DNA of 64,000 nucleotides, from positions 1-64,000 of the IMG/VR virus record IMGVR_UViG_3300046660_000352; one strand, written 5' to 3'. The first letter of the stretch is position 1, and every line of letters begins with the position of its first letter. The notes beneath the pieces were generated by a model, which saw nothing but the letters and a program-made list of their open reading frames with translations, searched no databases and had not been told where the DNA came from. The position numbers and the translations under genes were made by a program. Positions 23,043-30,897 of the stretch are shown one piece after another. The stretch comes from a virus.

Positions 23043-25001
23043 ATGGAATTACTGGTGACCTCCCTGCTCACCCCCGCCGGTGACCTTGCCGACCCTTACC
23101 GCTCCTTCATCGCAAAGTCGCGATACTCCAGGTGGATCGAAGAGGACAACCGGCGCGAGACCTGGTCCGAGACCGTCGCCCGATACGTGACGTTCATGCT
23201 CGGCCAGTTGAAGGACAAGCACGACTACACCCCCGACCCTGCCGTGGTCGACGAGATCCACGCGGCCATCCTCAACCACGAGGTCATGCCGTCCATGCGC
23301 GCGGTCATGACGGCCGGGCCCGCCCTGGACCGCTCGAACATCGCGGGCTTCAACTGTTCGTACCTCCCGCTGAAGGACGCCCGCGCTCTGGACGAGCTGC
23401 TGTACGTCCTCATGAACGGCACGGGCGTGGGTTACTCGGTCGAGAAGCAGTACACCGACCAGTTGCCTGCCGTTCCGGCCGTCCTGCGTGCGGCTGCTGA
23501 CGTGATCGTGGTCGAGGACTCCAAGGAGGGCTGGGGTTACGCGTTCCGGTCCCTGCTGGAGGGCCTGTGGCAGGGCGAGGTGCGTCACTGGGACCTGTCC
23601 CAGGTGCGACCGGCGGGCGCACGTCTTAATACCTTCGGAGGGCGAGCCTCCGGCCCGGGTCCGCTGGACGACCTGTTCACCTTCACCGTGCAGAAGTTCC
23701 ACGAGGCCGCCGGTCGCAACTTCCGGCCGATCGAGGTCCACGACACCGCCTGCAAGATCGCGTCCGTAGTGGTCGTCGGTGGTGTCCGCCGGTCGGCGAT
23801 GATCTCCCTGTCCGACCTGGACGACCGCGAGATGGCCGAGGCCAAGAGCGGGGAGTGGTGGGTCGAGCACCCCTACCGCGCCCTGGCGAACAACTCGGCC
23901 GTCTACACCGACGGCATGCGCTACGAGGACTTCCACACCGAGTGGGACTCCCTCGTAGCCAGCGGCTCGGGCGAGCGCGGCATCTTCCACCGTGGGGCGG
24001 CGCAGAGGCAGGCCGCGAAGTTCGGGCGCCGGGAGGAGGACACCGACTACGGGACCAACCCCTGTAGCGAGATCATTCTACGGCCGTTCTCGTTCTGCAA
24101 TCTCTCCGAGGTCGTCGTGCGGCCGGAGGACACCCCCGAGGACTTGTACCGCAAGGTGCGCCTGGCGTCCGTCCTGGGCACCTGGCAGAGCACGCTGACC
24201 GACTATCCCTACCTGCGCGAGGAGTGGCGTAAGAACGCGGAAGAGGAGCGCCTGCTGGGTGTCTCCCTCACCGGGGTCTACGGCAACCGCTGGACCAACG
24301 GCACGGTCAACCTGAAGACGACCGAGGTGCTGCTGGCAGACCTGCGCGGGAGTGTGGTGGAGGCCAACGCGGCCGAGGCTGCACGCATCGGCATCCAGGC
24401 GTCGGCTGCGACCACCTGCGTCAAGCCGTCCGGCACGGTCTCCCAGTTGGTCGACTGTGAGTCCGGCCTGCACCAGAAGCACGCGAAGTTCTACAAGCGG
24501 CGGGTGCGGGTGGACAAGAAGGACCCGATCGCGTTCGTGCTCATCGACTCGGGCCTGCCGTACGAGGAGGACTCCTACAACGCCGCCGCGTGGGTGTTCA
24601 CCTTCCCGCAGAAGGCAGGCGAGGACGCCCTGGTACGTGACGACGTGAGCGCCATCGAGCACCTGGAATTGTGGTTGGCCTTCCAGAGGCACTGGTGCGA
24701 GCACAAGCCGTCGGTGACCATCAGCGTCCGCGAGCACGAGTGGGAGCAGGTCGGCGAGTGGGTGTGGGAGCACCTGGCCGAGATCTCTGGTGTCTCCTTC
24801 CTGCCCTTCAGCGAGCACACGTACGTCCAGGCGCCGTACGAGGAGATCACGCAGGAGGAGTACGAGGCTCTGGCGTCCAAGGAGCACCGCGTGGAGTGGT
24901 CGGACCTGGCGTTCTACGAGACATACGACCAGACCGTGGGGTCGCAGGAACTGGCCTGCGTCGCGGGCGTGTGTGAGGTCGTCGACCTCGTGACCACCTG
25001 A
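23043..25001 (+). CDS. Class II (B12-dependent) ribonucleotide reductase
   Basis: 652 residues from ATG 23043 (GTG 23055 possible), close to the length of monomeric adenosylcobalamin-dependent ribonucleoside triphosphate reductase. Recognisable parts: Y-L-P-L-K-D after an early N-C-S-Y active-site Cys, G-T-G-V-G-Y-S-V-E, N-P-C-S-E-I-I-L with Cys341, and a C-terminal redox pair Cys639-x4-Cys644. It makes deoxynucleotides from ribonucleotides without oxygen or an R2 subunit, supplying phage replication together with ThyX and the dNMP kinase. CTTAATAC at 23625. Confidence 0.9.
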   Translation: MELLVTSLLTPAGDLADPYRSFIAKSRYSRWIEEDNRRETWSETVARYVTFMLGQLKDKHDYTPDPAVVDEIHAAILNHEVMPSMRAVMTAGPALDRSNIAGFNCSYLPLKDARALDELLYVLMNGTGVGYSVEKQYTDQLPAVPAVLRAAADVIVVEDSKEGWGYAFRSLLEGLWQGEVRHWDLSQVRPAGARLNTFGGRASGPGPLDDLFTFTVQKFHEAAGRNFRPIEVHDTACKIASVVVVGGVRRSAMISLSDLDDREMAEAKSGEWWVEHPYRALANNSAVYTDGMRYEDFHTEWDSLVASGSGERGIFHRGAAQRQAAKFGRREEDTDYGTNPCSEIILRPFSFCNLSEVVVRPEDTPEDLYRKVRLASVLGTWQSTLTDYPYLREEWRKNAEEERLLGVSLTGVYGNRWTNGTVNLKTTEVLLADLRGSVVEANAAEAARIGIQASAATTCVKPSGTVSQLVDCESGLHQKHAKFYKRRVRVDKKDPIAFVLIDSGLPYEEDSYNAAAWVFTFPQKAGEDALVRDDVSAIEHLELWLAFQRHWCEHKPSVTISVREHEWEQVGEWVWEHLAEISGVSFLPFSEHTYVQAPYEEITQEEYEALASKEHRVEWSDLAFYETYDQTVGSQELACVAGVCEVVDLVTT

Positions 25002-25045
25002 AATTCATCAAAAGATCTTGCTCTGACTAGTTGATACGTAGCTGG

Positions 25046-25090
25046 ACCGGTAGTCCCTCACCGATTACGGTATTGGGACTACCGGTTCTG
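25046..25090 (+). terminator. Terminator-like hairpin before recA
   Basis: Perfect 12-base stem ACCGGTAGTCCC (25046-25057) with GGGACTACCGGT (25075-25086), 17-base loop, followed by TCTGCTTT. It separates the reductase from the RecA-like gene. The loop carries an ATTACGG operator half-site. Confidence 0.75.
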
Positions 25091-25116
25091 CTTTACGGCT
25101 TCGGCATTACGGGATT
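25064..25116 (+). promoter_or_regulatory. Three inverted-orientation operator half-sites before recA
   Basis: ATTACGG (25064), TTTACGGCTTC (25092) and ATTACGGGATT (25106) begin 28 and then 14 bases apart, the same phase as at other promoters of this genome. I could not identify a convincing -35/-10 pair here. Confidence 0.6.
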
Positions 25117-25132
25117 GGAAGACACACCACAC

Positions 25133-26335
25133 ATGGCACTTAATACCTGCGCGGGCGGCCCCGACAAGGAAGCCCTCGCGCTCATCGCAAAGATCAACAA
25201 GGAACACCCGGGCGCAGTCTGTTTCGCCTCCGAGATGCGCATCCCCAAGCGGTTCACCTCCGGCTCCCTGAGCCTGGACATCGCCCTCGGCGGCGGCTGG
25301 CCGGGCAACCAGTGGGTCGAGGTCATCGGCCGCGAGTCCCACGGCAAGACCGCCATCGTCTACAAGACCCTCTCGGCCAACCAGAAGAAGGACCCGAACT
25401 TCACCTGCCTGTGGATCGCCGCAGAGCACTACGACGTCGACCAGGCCGAAGCCCTCGGCGTCGACAACGAGCGCGTCCTGGTCGTCCCCACCCAGGCCAT
25501 GGAGTTCGCCTACCAGACCATGCTCGACTTCGCCGCCAGCCGGTCCGTCGACATGATCGTCCTCGACTCCTACCCGGCGCTCATCGCCGACGAGGAGTCG
25601 GAGAAGGACATGGACGAGGCCGTCATGGCACTCGGTGCCCGCCTCACCGGCAAGTTCTTCCGCAAGAGCGGGGCGGCCACCAAGCGATCCATGACGGACA
25701 CCGACGACCGGCCGCTGCTCGGCATCGTGATCAACCAGTACCGCGACGCCATCGGCAAGTTCTCCCCGCACGGCACCCCGACCACGACCCCGGGCGGCAA
25801 CGCCAAGAACTACGCGTTCTACACCCGCGTCGAGGTCCGGCGCGACGAGTGGATCCAGGAGGCCCGGCCCGGCAAGGGCAAGGTCAACGTCGGCCAGGTC
25901 ATCAAGGTCAAGACCATCAAGAACAAGTCGGCCGCCCCGCAGCAGACCGCCACCATCGACTTCTACTTCCGCTCCGCCCCGTTCCTGAACTTCGCTCGCG
26001 GTGACTTCGACACCGTGAAGGAGATCATGATCATGGGGATCCTCTTCGACGTCATCCAGCGCAAGGGCGCCTACTTCCAGATCGACAACGGGGAGTACGA
26101 CGACAAGGGCAAGCCGGTCCTGCGCTGGCAGGGCAAGGACCCCATGCTCGACCACGTCCGACAGGACCTGGACCTCCAGGAGTCCCTGTACGAGAAGATC
26201 CTCATCGCCTCCAAGAAGGTCGACGAACGGTCCATCTCCGAAGAGGACCTGGACGCCGCCGAATCGGCCGGGACCAAGAAGGTCAGCCGACGGCCCAAGG
26301 CCGAGGACGAGGCGCTTAATACCGAGGCCGCCTGA
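25133..26335 (+). CDS. RecA-like recombinase
   Basis: 400 residues. ATG 25133 is chosen over an upstream TTG because that longer start would read through the regulatory hairpin. Walker A is G-R-E-S-H-G-K-T at 66-73 (variant of G-P-E-S-S-G-K-T); Walker B V-D-M-I-V-L-D-S-Y at about 139-147; N-Q-Y-R-D loop near 203. Residues 240-330 give the strand-rich C-terminal part. The gene has CTTAATAC at both ends: codons 3-5 (25139) and just before the stop (26315). Roles in recombination-driven replication and repair are inferred from the family. Confidence 0.88.
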   Translation: MALNTCAGGPDKEALALIAKINKEHPGAVCFASEMRIPKRFTSGSLSLDIALGGGWPGNQWVEVIGRESHGKTAIVYKTLSANQKKDPNFTCLWIAAEHYDVDQAEALGVDNERVLVVPTQAMEFAYQTMLDFAASRSVDMIVLDSYPALIADEESEKDMDEAVMALGARLTGKFFRKSGAATKRSMTDTDDRPLLGIVINQYRDAIGKFSPHGTPTTTPGGNAKNYAFYTRVEVRRDEWIQEARPGKGKVNVGQVIKVKTIKNKSAAPQQTATIDFYFRSAPFLNFARGDFDTVKEIMIMGILFDVIQRKGAYFQIDNGEYDDKGKPVLRWQGKDPMLDHVRQDLDLQESLYEKILIASKKVDERSISEEDLDAAESAGTKKVSRRPKAEDEALNTEAA

Positions 26336-26547
26336 TGGTGGCCCTGCTCTCGACACTCCTGGCTGTAGCAGCCCTCTACATCGTGGTCCTCGGCGCCCGG
26401 TACTCCCGGCGCCAGGGCCGCGCCCACCGCAAGTTCCTCGTCCTCACCTACCTCCTGGAGAAGTCCTATGGCGGACATGCTGAAGAAGTCCCAGAAGCAG
26501 GAGAGGCGGGGGGCGGAACTCCTCGGCGGGACGGTGAACGCGGGTAG
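26335..26547 (+). CDS. Small single-pass membrane protein
   Basis: 70 residues, ATG overlapping the recA stop (TGATG). One strongly hydrophobic helix at 2-21 (A-L-L-S-T-L-L-A-V-A-A-L-Y-I-V-V-L), followed by Arg-rich cytoplasmic residues, so the C-terminus should be inside. The last 27 codons overlap the next gene in another frame. A real gene is likely because of the coupled start and the hydrophobic helix, but the long overlap is unusual. Function unknown. Confidence 0.5.
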   Translation: MVALLSTLLAVAALYIVVLGARYSRRQGRAHRKFLVLTYLLEKSYGGHAEEVPEAGEAGGGTPRRDGERG

Positions 26548-26812
26548 TGGAAACGGCTGGGTCCGGAAGAACGACGTACGGACCCCGGAGTACTCCGTCG
26601 AATACAAGGTCACCGGCAAGAAGCAGTACGCCCTCAAAGACGCAGAACTCCAGACCGCAGAGAAACAGGCCCTCCTCGACGGCAGGGAAATGCTCTTCGG
26701 GATCCAGATGGACAGCGGAAGGACCTGGATCGTGATGTCCGAGGAAACTTTCCTCACGCTTAATACCAAGGCGTTCCCGGAGGTCGACCCCGACGAGGTG
26801 CTGTCGTGGTAA
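26468..26812 (+). CDS. Resolvase-like PD-(D/E)XK protein
   Basis: 114 residues, ATG with GGAGAAG upstream. The pattern R-G-A-E-L-L-G-G, V-R-K-N-D-V-R-T-P, E-Y-S-V-E-Y-K-V-T-G resembles a small PD-(D/E)XK nuclease of the Holliday-junction-resolvase type (E, D, E-x-K). It lies between RecA and the Cas4-like exonuclease, so recombination processing is likely. CTTAATAC at 26759 encodes Leu-Asn-Thr 17 residues from the end. Activity not proven. Confidence 0.65.
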   Translation: MADMLKKSQKQERRGAELLGGTVNAGSGNGWVRKNDVRTPEYSVEYKVTGKKQYALKDAELQTAEKQALLDGREMLFGIQMDSGRTWIVMSEETFLTLNTKAFPEVDPDEVLSW

Positions 26813-27231
26813 TGCACCTGCGGATCAACGCCCCCGAATGGGACGGCGGAGGGAATCCGGACAAGGAAGCCTCCTGCCGGAAGTTCCGGCCGACCAGAGA
26901 ACATGACGACTTCTTCGGAGACGGTACCGGAGAGGAGTCCGAGGCGAAGCACATATGCAACGGCACCTATACCGACCAGGTGTGCCCGCTGCGCGAACAG
27001 TGTCTCCAATTCGCTCTGGTCAACAACGAGCACTACGGCGTCTGGGGCGGACTCACCGTCCTGGAGCGGGCCTACATCAGGAGGTTCGTCCCCAAGGAAG
27101 ACTGGAGTTTCGAGAATGCCCCGACCCGCGAAGACCTCCTCCGCGTCTGGCCGGACCGGGTCGCGCCGGAAGACCTCGACGACGAAGACGACGGGGAAGA
27201 TGGCAGCGCTGGCGGAGGCGAAGAAGAGTAA
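26812..27231 (+). CDS. WhiB-like (Wbl) iron-sulfur regulator
   Basis: 139 residues; ATG 26812 in a TAATG junction, GTG 26806 also possible. Four Cys: Cys22, Cys49, Cys58, Cys64, followed by G-V-W-G-G-L (73-78) and basic R-A-Y-I-R-R. The C-P-x-R-x-x-C pair and the GVWGG turn define the Wbl family, which binds sigma-factor region 4 through a 4Fe-4S cluster. The spacing between Cys49 and Cys58 is eight residues instead of two, a clear departure. Acidic C-terminal tail. Phage Wbl proteins can redirect or block host transcription. Confidence 0.85.
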   Translation: MHLRINAPEWDGGGNPDKEASCRKFRPTREHDDFFGDGTGEESEAKHICNGTYTDQVCPLREQCLQFALVNNEHYGVWGGLTVLERAYIRRFVPKEDWSFENAPTREDLLRVWPDRVAPEDLDDEDDGEDGSAGGGEEE

Positions 27232-28378
27232 GTCCGTCCTCCTCGGCGACATCCACAAGCACTTGCTCGACCAGCACGACAAGCCGACCGACCGGCGGCA
27301 GGACATCATCCACCCCAGCGAGATGGCCAAGAGCGACTGGTGCCCCCGTCAGACCTACTACAGGCTGGCGGGGGCTTCCCCCGAGAAGGGCCGCTCGTTC
27401 TCCGCCCAACTGGAGGGCGTCTTCGCCGAGGGCCACATGATCCACGCGAAGTGGCAGAAGTGGCTCCAGGACATGGACCGGCTGTGGGGCAAGTGGAAGT
27501 GCCCGGTGTGCGACTACTGGGAGATGGGCACGGGCGGACGCAAGACCTGCCAGTCGTGCCGCAACCGCACCGACAGCGCGGGCTACCCGGTCTACCTGGA
27601 GTACGCCGAGGTGCCGGTGCACGCCGAGTCCGAGTTCCTGATCGCCGGGCACGAGGACGGCGCCATCGAGGACCTGAGCGCCCTGGTGGAGATCAAGTCC
27701 ATCGGCATCGGCACCGTGCGTTTCGATCAGCCCGAGCTGCTGCGCGAATACACGGTGAAGACCCTGGACGGCAAGACAGTCATCGACCTGGACGGCCTGT
27801 GGAAGGGGCTCCGGCGCCCGTTCGGCAGCCACATACGGCAGACCCAGATATACCTGCGGCTCTGCCAGGAGATGGGCCTGCCGTTCGACAAGGTCATCTT
27901 CCTCTACGAGTACAAGGCGACGCAGGCCCACAAGGAATTCGTCGTCAAGTACAACCCGGAGATCGCCGAGCCGCTGTTCGAGACCGCGCTCGACATCAAA
28001 TACGCCCTGAAGAAGGGCAAGCCACCACCCCGGCCGGAATTCTGCGGCCAGGACAAGAAGACCTGTAAAGAGTGTCCCTTCTTCAATACCTGCTGGGAGA
28101 CCACCACCGATGAGCAGAGCGGTAGCACGGAGGGGCTGGGAAGCAGTCCAGACCCCGAGCCAGAAGGCAGTACGACGGCTGGAGCGGGACGACCTGTACC
28201 TGCCTCCGAAGCCGGAGGGCGACGCGCCCGAACTGCCAGCGGATCCCACCGAACTCGACGACAGCGAACTGATGAGTTTGTTCGCCAGGACAACGGCGTG
28301 GGTGGAGTACACGGGCAGCCGACTGGCAGCGGCGGAGGTGGACGAAAAGTCGTGCGTCGACACACTCGAAGCACATAA
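27200..28378 (+). CDS. Cas4/RecB-like exonuclease with Fe-S cluster
   Basis: 392 residues from ATG 27200. The H-P-S-E-M-A-K-S-D-W-C-P-R-Q start has Cys48; the cluster completes with Cys282, Cys289, Cys292 and Cys298 (C-x2-C-x5-C). The nuclease core has G-H-E-D-G and L-V-E-I-K-S with Q-T-Q-I-Y-L-R-L. Cas4/AddB-type nucleases resect DNA ends for recombination and fit beside RecA. After Cys298-Trp the next 92 residues are low-complexity and lie over the next gene in another frame: the likely original end is near 28110, so a frameshift is possible. Confidence 0.8.
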   Translation: MAALAEAKKSKSVLLGDIHKHLLDQHDKPTDRRQDIIHPSEMAKSDWCPRQTYYRLAGASPEKGRSFSAQLEGVFAEGHMIHAKWQKWLQDMDRLWGKWKCPVCDYWEMGTGGRKTCQSCRNRTDSAGYPVYLEYAEVPVHAESEFLIAGHEDGAIEDLSALVEIKSIGIGTVRFDQPELLREYTVKTLDGKTVIDLDGLWKGLRRPFGSHIRQTQIYLRLCQEMGLPFDKVIFLYEYKATQAHKEFVVKYNPEIAEPLFETALDIKYALKKGKPPPRPEFCGQDKKTCKECPFFNTCWETTTDEQSGSTEGLGSSPDPEPEGSTTAGAGRPVPASEAGGRRARTASGSHRTRRQRTDEFVRQDNGVGGVHGQPTGSGGGGRKVVRRHTRST

Positions 28379-28619
28379 GGCCCTATCCGCCGTCCGCAAT
28401 GCGGGCCAGAAGACAGTGACGCAGGCAAAGGCGAAGGCGTACGAGGACCCGGAGTACATCGAGGCCCAGGAGGCCAAGACGGCCGCCTACGCCTACCGCA
28501 AGATGGTCCAGGCCCTGCACTCCTCCGCCGAACTGCGCAACACCCTGCTGAGCCGTGAACTGACCCGCCGGGTCGGCCGTGGTGACCGCGAGGCCCGTGC
28601 CGGACGGATGAGCGCGTGA
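28110..28619 (+). CDS. Conserved helical protein overlapping the exonuclease end
   Basis: 169 residues; ATG 28110. Predicted helical, charged, with two long coiled-coil-like stretches (residues 75-110 and 115-160) rich in Ala, Glu and Lys. It shares 269 bases with the end of the exonuclease frame, and I consider this frame the real one because its codons follow the genome's GC bias. The ATGA at its start looks like the usual stop/start junction whose upstream stop has been lost. May be a recombination mediator; unproven. Confidence 0.6.
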   Translation: MSRAVARRGWEAVQTPSQKAVRRLERDDLYLPPKPEGDAPELPADPTELDDSELMSLFARTTAWVEYTGSRLAAAEVDEKSCVDTLEAHKALSAVRNAGQKTVTQAKAKAYEDPEYIEAQEAKTAAYAYRKMVQALHSSAELRNTLLSRELTRRVGRGDREARAGRMSA

Positions 28620-29041
28620 GGACCGTACGCCGCAAGGTGACGCGCATGGAGCAGCCCCGGCCGCCGTGGGAGTGGCGACCCTCCTTCCGGGCCGGGGCGC
28701 CCCGCACGTGCCTGTCTTCCTACCGGGACCCGGTCTACATCCGCAGCGGTGAGCACGTCTTCAAGGTCGGCCAGTTCGACTGGATGCTGAGGCTGTACCA
28801 GCACGTCGGCGTCTCGGAGAAGTCCGTCCGGTGGGATGGCTACGTCCTGTATGACCTGGATTACGAGATACCCCTAATCAGGTTGTCAACGGATTGGATT
28901 GAGTACGTTGACAACCATCGAGAGATGGTGTTTCGTATCTCCAAGAAGGAAGCGCTGGCGGCCGGAGGAGAGGTTGATACCCCCGACGGCCCCCGCTTCG
29001 GAATCCCACTCAGCGCTTACTCGTCCTACGAAGGGGACTGA
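28616..29041 (+). CDS. Conserved protein before thyX, unknown
   Basis: 141 residues from GTG 28616 (GTGA junction; ATG 28646 is an alternative). Mixed alpha/beta, with W-E-W-R-P-S-F-R near the start, Y-V-L-Y-D-L-D-Y-E-I-P and a closing Y-S-S-Y-E-G-D. The middle section around 28870-28940 is AT-richer than its neighbours. Sits in the nucleotide-metabolism run but has no recognisable motif. Confidence 0.6.
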   Translation: MRTVRRKVTRMEQPRPPWEWRPSFRAGAPRTCLSSYRDPVYIRSGEHVFKVGQFDWMLRLYQHVGVSEKSVRWDGYVLYDLDYEIPLIRLSTDWIEYVDNHREMVFRISKKEALAAGGEVDTPDGPRFGIPLSAYSSYEGD

Positions 29042-29049
29042 CCACCACC

Positions 29050-29784
29050 ATGACGCTTAATACCGAGGCGACCATCACGGACGTCACCCTCCGCTCCGAG
29101 ATCACCGCGACGCTCGACGTGGACAACCTCGCCGGGTCCGACGCGAAGATCTGCCAGGCAGCCCGCGTCTCCACCGTCGGGACGGCTGCGGCGGAAACCA
29201 AGGAGGCCAAGGGCCTGATCAACTACCTGATGCGGGACCGCCACGGCAGCCCCTTCGAGCACGGGCAGTTGTCCTTCCTCGTGGAGGCCCCGATCTTCGT
29301 CGCCCGCGAGTTCATGCGCCACAGGGTCGGCTGGTCTTATAACGAAACCAGTGGCAGGTACAGGGAGTTGGAGCCGGTCTTCTACATGCCTTCGGCGCAC
29401 CGCCCGCTGACTCAGACAGGCAAGCCGGGTCGTTATCGCTTCGAGCACGGCACCCAGGAGCAGTACCTGTCCGTCGAGCACTCCTTCGGCGTCATCTACC
29501 GCGCCGCCTACAGCCACTACCAGCAGATGCTGAAGGACGGAGTCGCCCGCGAGGTCGCCCGCAGCGTCCTTCCGGTCGGCATGTACACCTCGTTCTACGC
29601 CACCTGCAACCCCCGGTCCCTGATGCACTTCCTGGGCCTGCGCACACAGAGCGAGTTCGCCACGTTCCCCTCCTTCCCCCAGGAGGAGATCGAGCGGGTG
29701 GCCATGTACATGGAAGCCGCTTTCGCCGAGCACTTTCCGCTCACCTGGGAAGCGTTCCTCGACAACGGAAGGGTCGCCCCGTGA
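29050..29784 (+). CDS. thyX: FAD-dependent thymidylate synthase ThyX
   Basis: 244 residues, ATG 29050. The ThyX signature is present at residues 90-104: R-H-R-V-G-W-S-Y-N-E-T-S-G-R-Y, matching R-H-R-x7-8-S; N-P-R-S-L-M-H-F-L-G-L-R is the second conserved block near 190. It methylates dUMP to dTMP with methylene-THF and NADPH, feeding phage DNA synthesis beside the reductase and dNMP kinase. The start context C-A-C-C-A-C-C-ATG-ACG-CTTAATACC is repeated almost exactly at 63100. CTTAATAC at 29056 is codons 3-5. Confidence 0.95.
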   Translation: MTLNTEATITDVTLRSEITATLDVDNLAGSDAKICQAARVSTVGTAAAETKEAKGLINYLMRDRHGSPFEHGQLSFLVEAPIFVAREFMRHRVGWSYNETSGRYRELEPVFYMPSAHRPLTQTGKPGRYRFEHGTQEQYLSVEHSFGVIYRAAYSHYQQMLKDGVAREVARSVLPVGMYTSFYATCNPRSLMHFLGLRTQSEFATFPSFPQEEIERVAMYMEAAFAEHFPLTWEAFLDNGRVAP

Positions 29785-29942
29785 CCAGACGCAACGATGA
29801 CCGGCCCACGACGATCGTGGCCCTCACCCTCCTGGCCCTGCTGATCAGCCTGTCCTTCTGGTCATGGACATCCGCTCCCTGCGGCCTCTGGAAGTTCGCT
29901 ACGGCCGGAGAGGCGCCCGCGCGGTGCCTGATGCACCGATGA
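29781..29942 (+). CDS. 53-residue membrane protein, unknown
   Basis: GTG 29781 overlaps the thyX stop (GTGA) and the TGA at 29940 overlaps the next ATG (ATGA), so it is framed by coupled junctions on both sides. A basic N-terminus is followed by a hydrophobic helix (residues 12-28, T-I-V-A-L-T-L-L-A-L-L-I-S-L-S) and a short tail with two Cys, probably outside the cell. Reads as a small inner-membrane protein. Function unknown. Confidence 0.65.
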   Translation: MTRRNDDRPTTIVALTLLALLISLSFWSWTSAPCGLWKFATAGEAPARCLMHR

Positions 29943-30298
29943 ACACAGCCCTCGTCCTCGCGATCATCGTGGTCTGGGTCGGCCTCATGATGTTCATGGC
30001 CTGGGCCCTGATCAACCTCCGCACCCAACTCGACCGCAAGATCGACGAACTCGCCATGGAGCGCGAGCGGCGCCGCAGGACCGAGAAGCAGGCCCTCGCG
30101 CTCGTCGAGAAGGTCACCCCGCTGATCGAGCAGACCGACTGGATGACCGGCCGCTGGCATGGCCAGTTCAACACCCTCCAGCGCCTGGAGGCCAACCGCA
30201 ACGTCAAGGTCGTCGAGGCCCGCCGGGCCCTGTGGGACATCCCCCTCGTCCGCGACCACATAGCCACCCACACCAACTTCTCCGGAGATACCAAGTGA
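29939..30298 (+). CDS. Membrane-anchored coiled-coil protein
   Basis: 119 residues from ATG 29939; the open frame extends upstream but only this start is coupled. One hydrophobic helix (3-25, A-L-V-L-A-I-I-V-V-W-V-G-L-M-M-F) precedes a charged coiled-coil (about 30-62, R-T-Q-L-D-R-K-I-D-E-L-A-M-E-R-E-R-R-R-R). This is an N-in or N-out single-span protein, possibly a partner of the preceding one. Overlaps the kinase gene by GTGA. Confidence 0.65.
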   Translation: MNTALVLAIIVVWVGLMMFMAWALINLRTQLDRKIDELAMERERRRRTEKQALALVEKVTPLIEQTDWMTGRWHGQFNTLQRLEANRNVKVVEARRALWDIPLVRDHIATHTNFSGDTK

Positions 30299-30897
30299 AC
30301 ACCACCACCGCCCCCGTTGACGACGACACCGAGATCGTCGAATCCTGGCTCCCGCAGTACATCGGCCTCCATGGCTTCGCCGGGGCCGGTAAGGACACCG
30401 TCGCCAAGATCCTGGAGAAGTACGGCTACACCCGCGTCGCGTTCGGCGACAAGTTGCGCGAGGCCCTGTACGTCCTCAACCCCCTCGTCGAGGAGGGATA
30501 CGGCGGCGTCGAGTACCGCGTCCAGTACCTCGTGGACAAGTACGGGTGGGACTCCGTCAAGCGGAACTCCCCCGAGGTTCGCAGGCTGCTCCAGGTCCTG
30601 GGCACCGAGGTCGGCCGGGAGATGATCGACCAGAACGTGTGGGTCAACTCCGTCTTCAAGGCCCTCGAAGAGGACAAGAAGTACGTCTTCACCGACGTTC
30701 GCTTCGTCAACGAGCACCAGGCCATCGACAGCCGCCTCGGCCTGCTGGTCAAGATAGACCGGCCCGGCGTCGGCCCCGTCAACGACCACAAGAGCGACAA
30801 GGGACTGCCGGACCAGTGGTTCGACGCCTCGATCGTCAACGACGGCACGATCGAGGACCTTAATACCAAGGTCCGCGAGATCCTGAGGCTCGCATGA
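30295..30897 (+). CDS. Deoxynucleoside monophosphate kinase
   Basis: 200 residues from GTG 30295. A P-loop G-F-A-G-A-G-K-D-T at residues 27-35, then V-A-F-G-D-K-L-R-E-A-L near 50 and F-T-D-V-R-F-V-N-E near 140, matches the phage dNMP kinase (T4 gp1-like) fold. It phosphorylates dNMPs including dTMP from ThyX. CTTAATAC at 30859 gives Leu-Asn-Thr near the C-terminus. It overlaps the nuclease gene by ATGA. Confidence 0.88.
   Translation: MNTTTAPVDDDTEIVESWLPQYIGLHGFAGAGKDTVAKILEKYGYTRVAFGDKLREALYVLNPLVEEGYGGVEYRVQYLVDKYGWDSVKRNSPEVRRLLQVLGTEVGREMIDQNVWVNSVFKALEEDKKYVFTDVRFVNEHQAIDSRLGLLVKIDRPGVGPVNDHKSDKGLPDQWFDASIVNDGTIEDLNTKVREILRLA

Noticed and set aside
25031-25132. TTG start extending the RecA-like gene upstream
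   Set aside because: The extension would translate the 12-bp-stem hairpin and operators; ATG 25133 gives the expected N-terminus, with the motif at codons 3-5 as in thyX.
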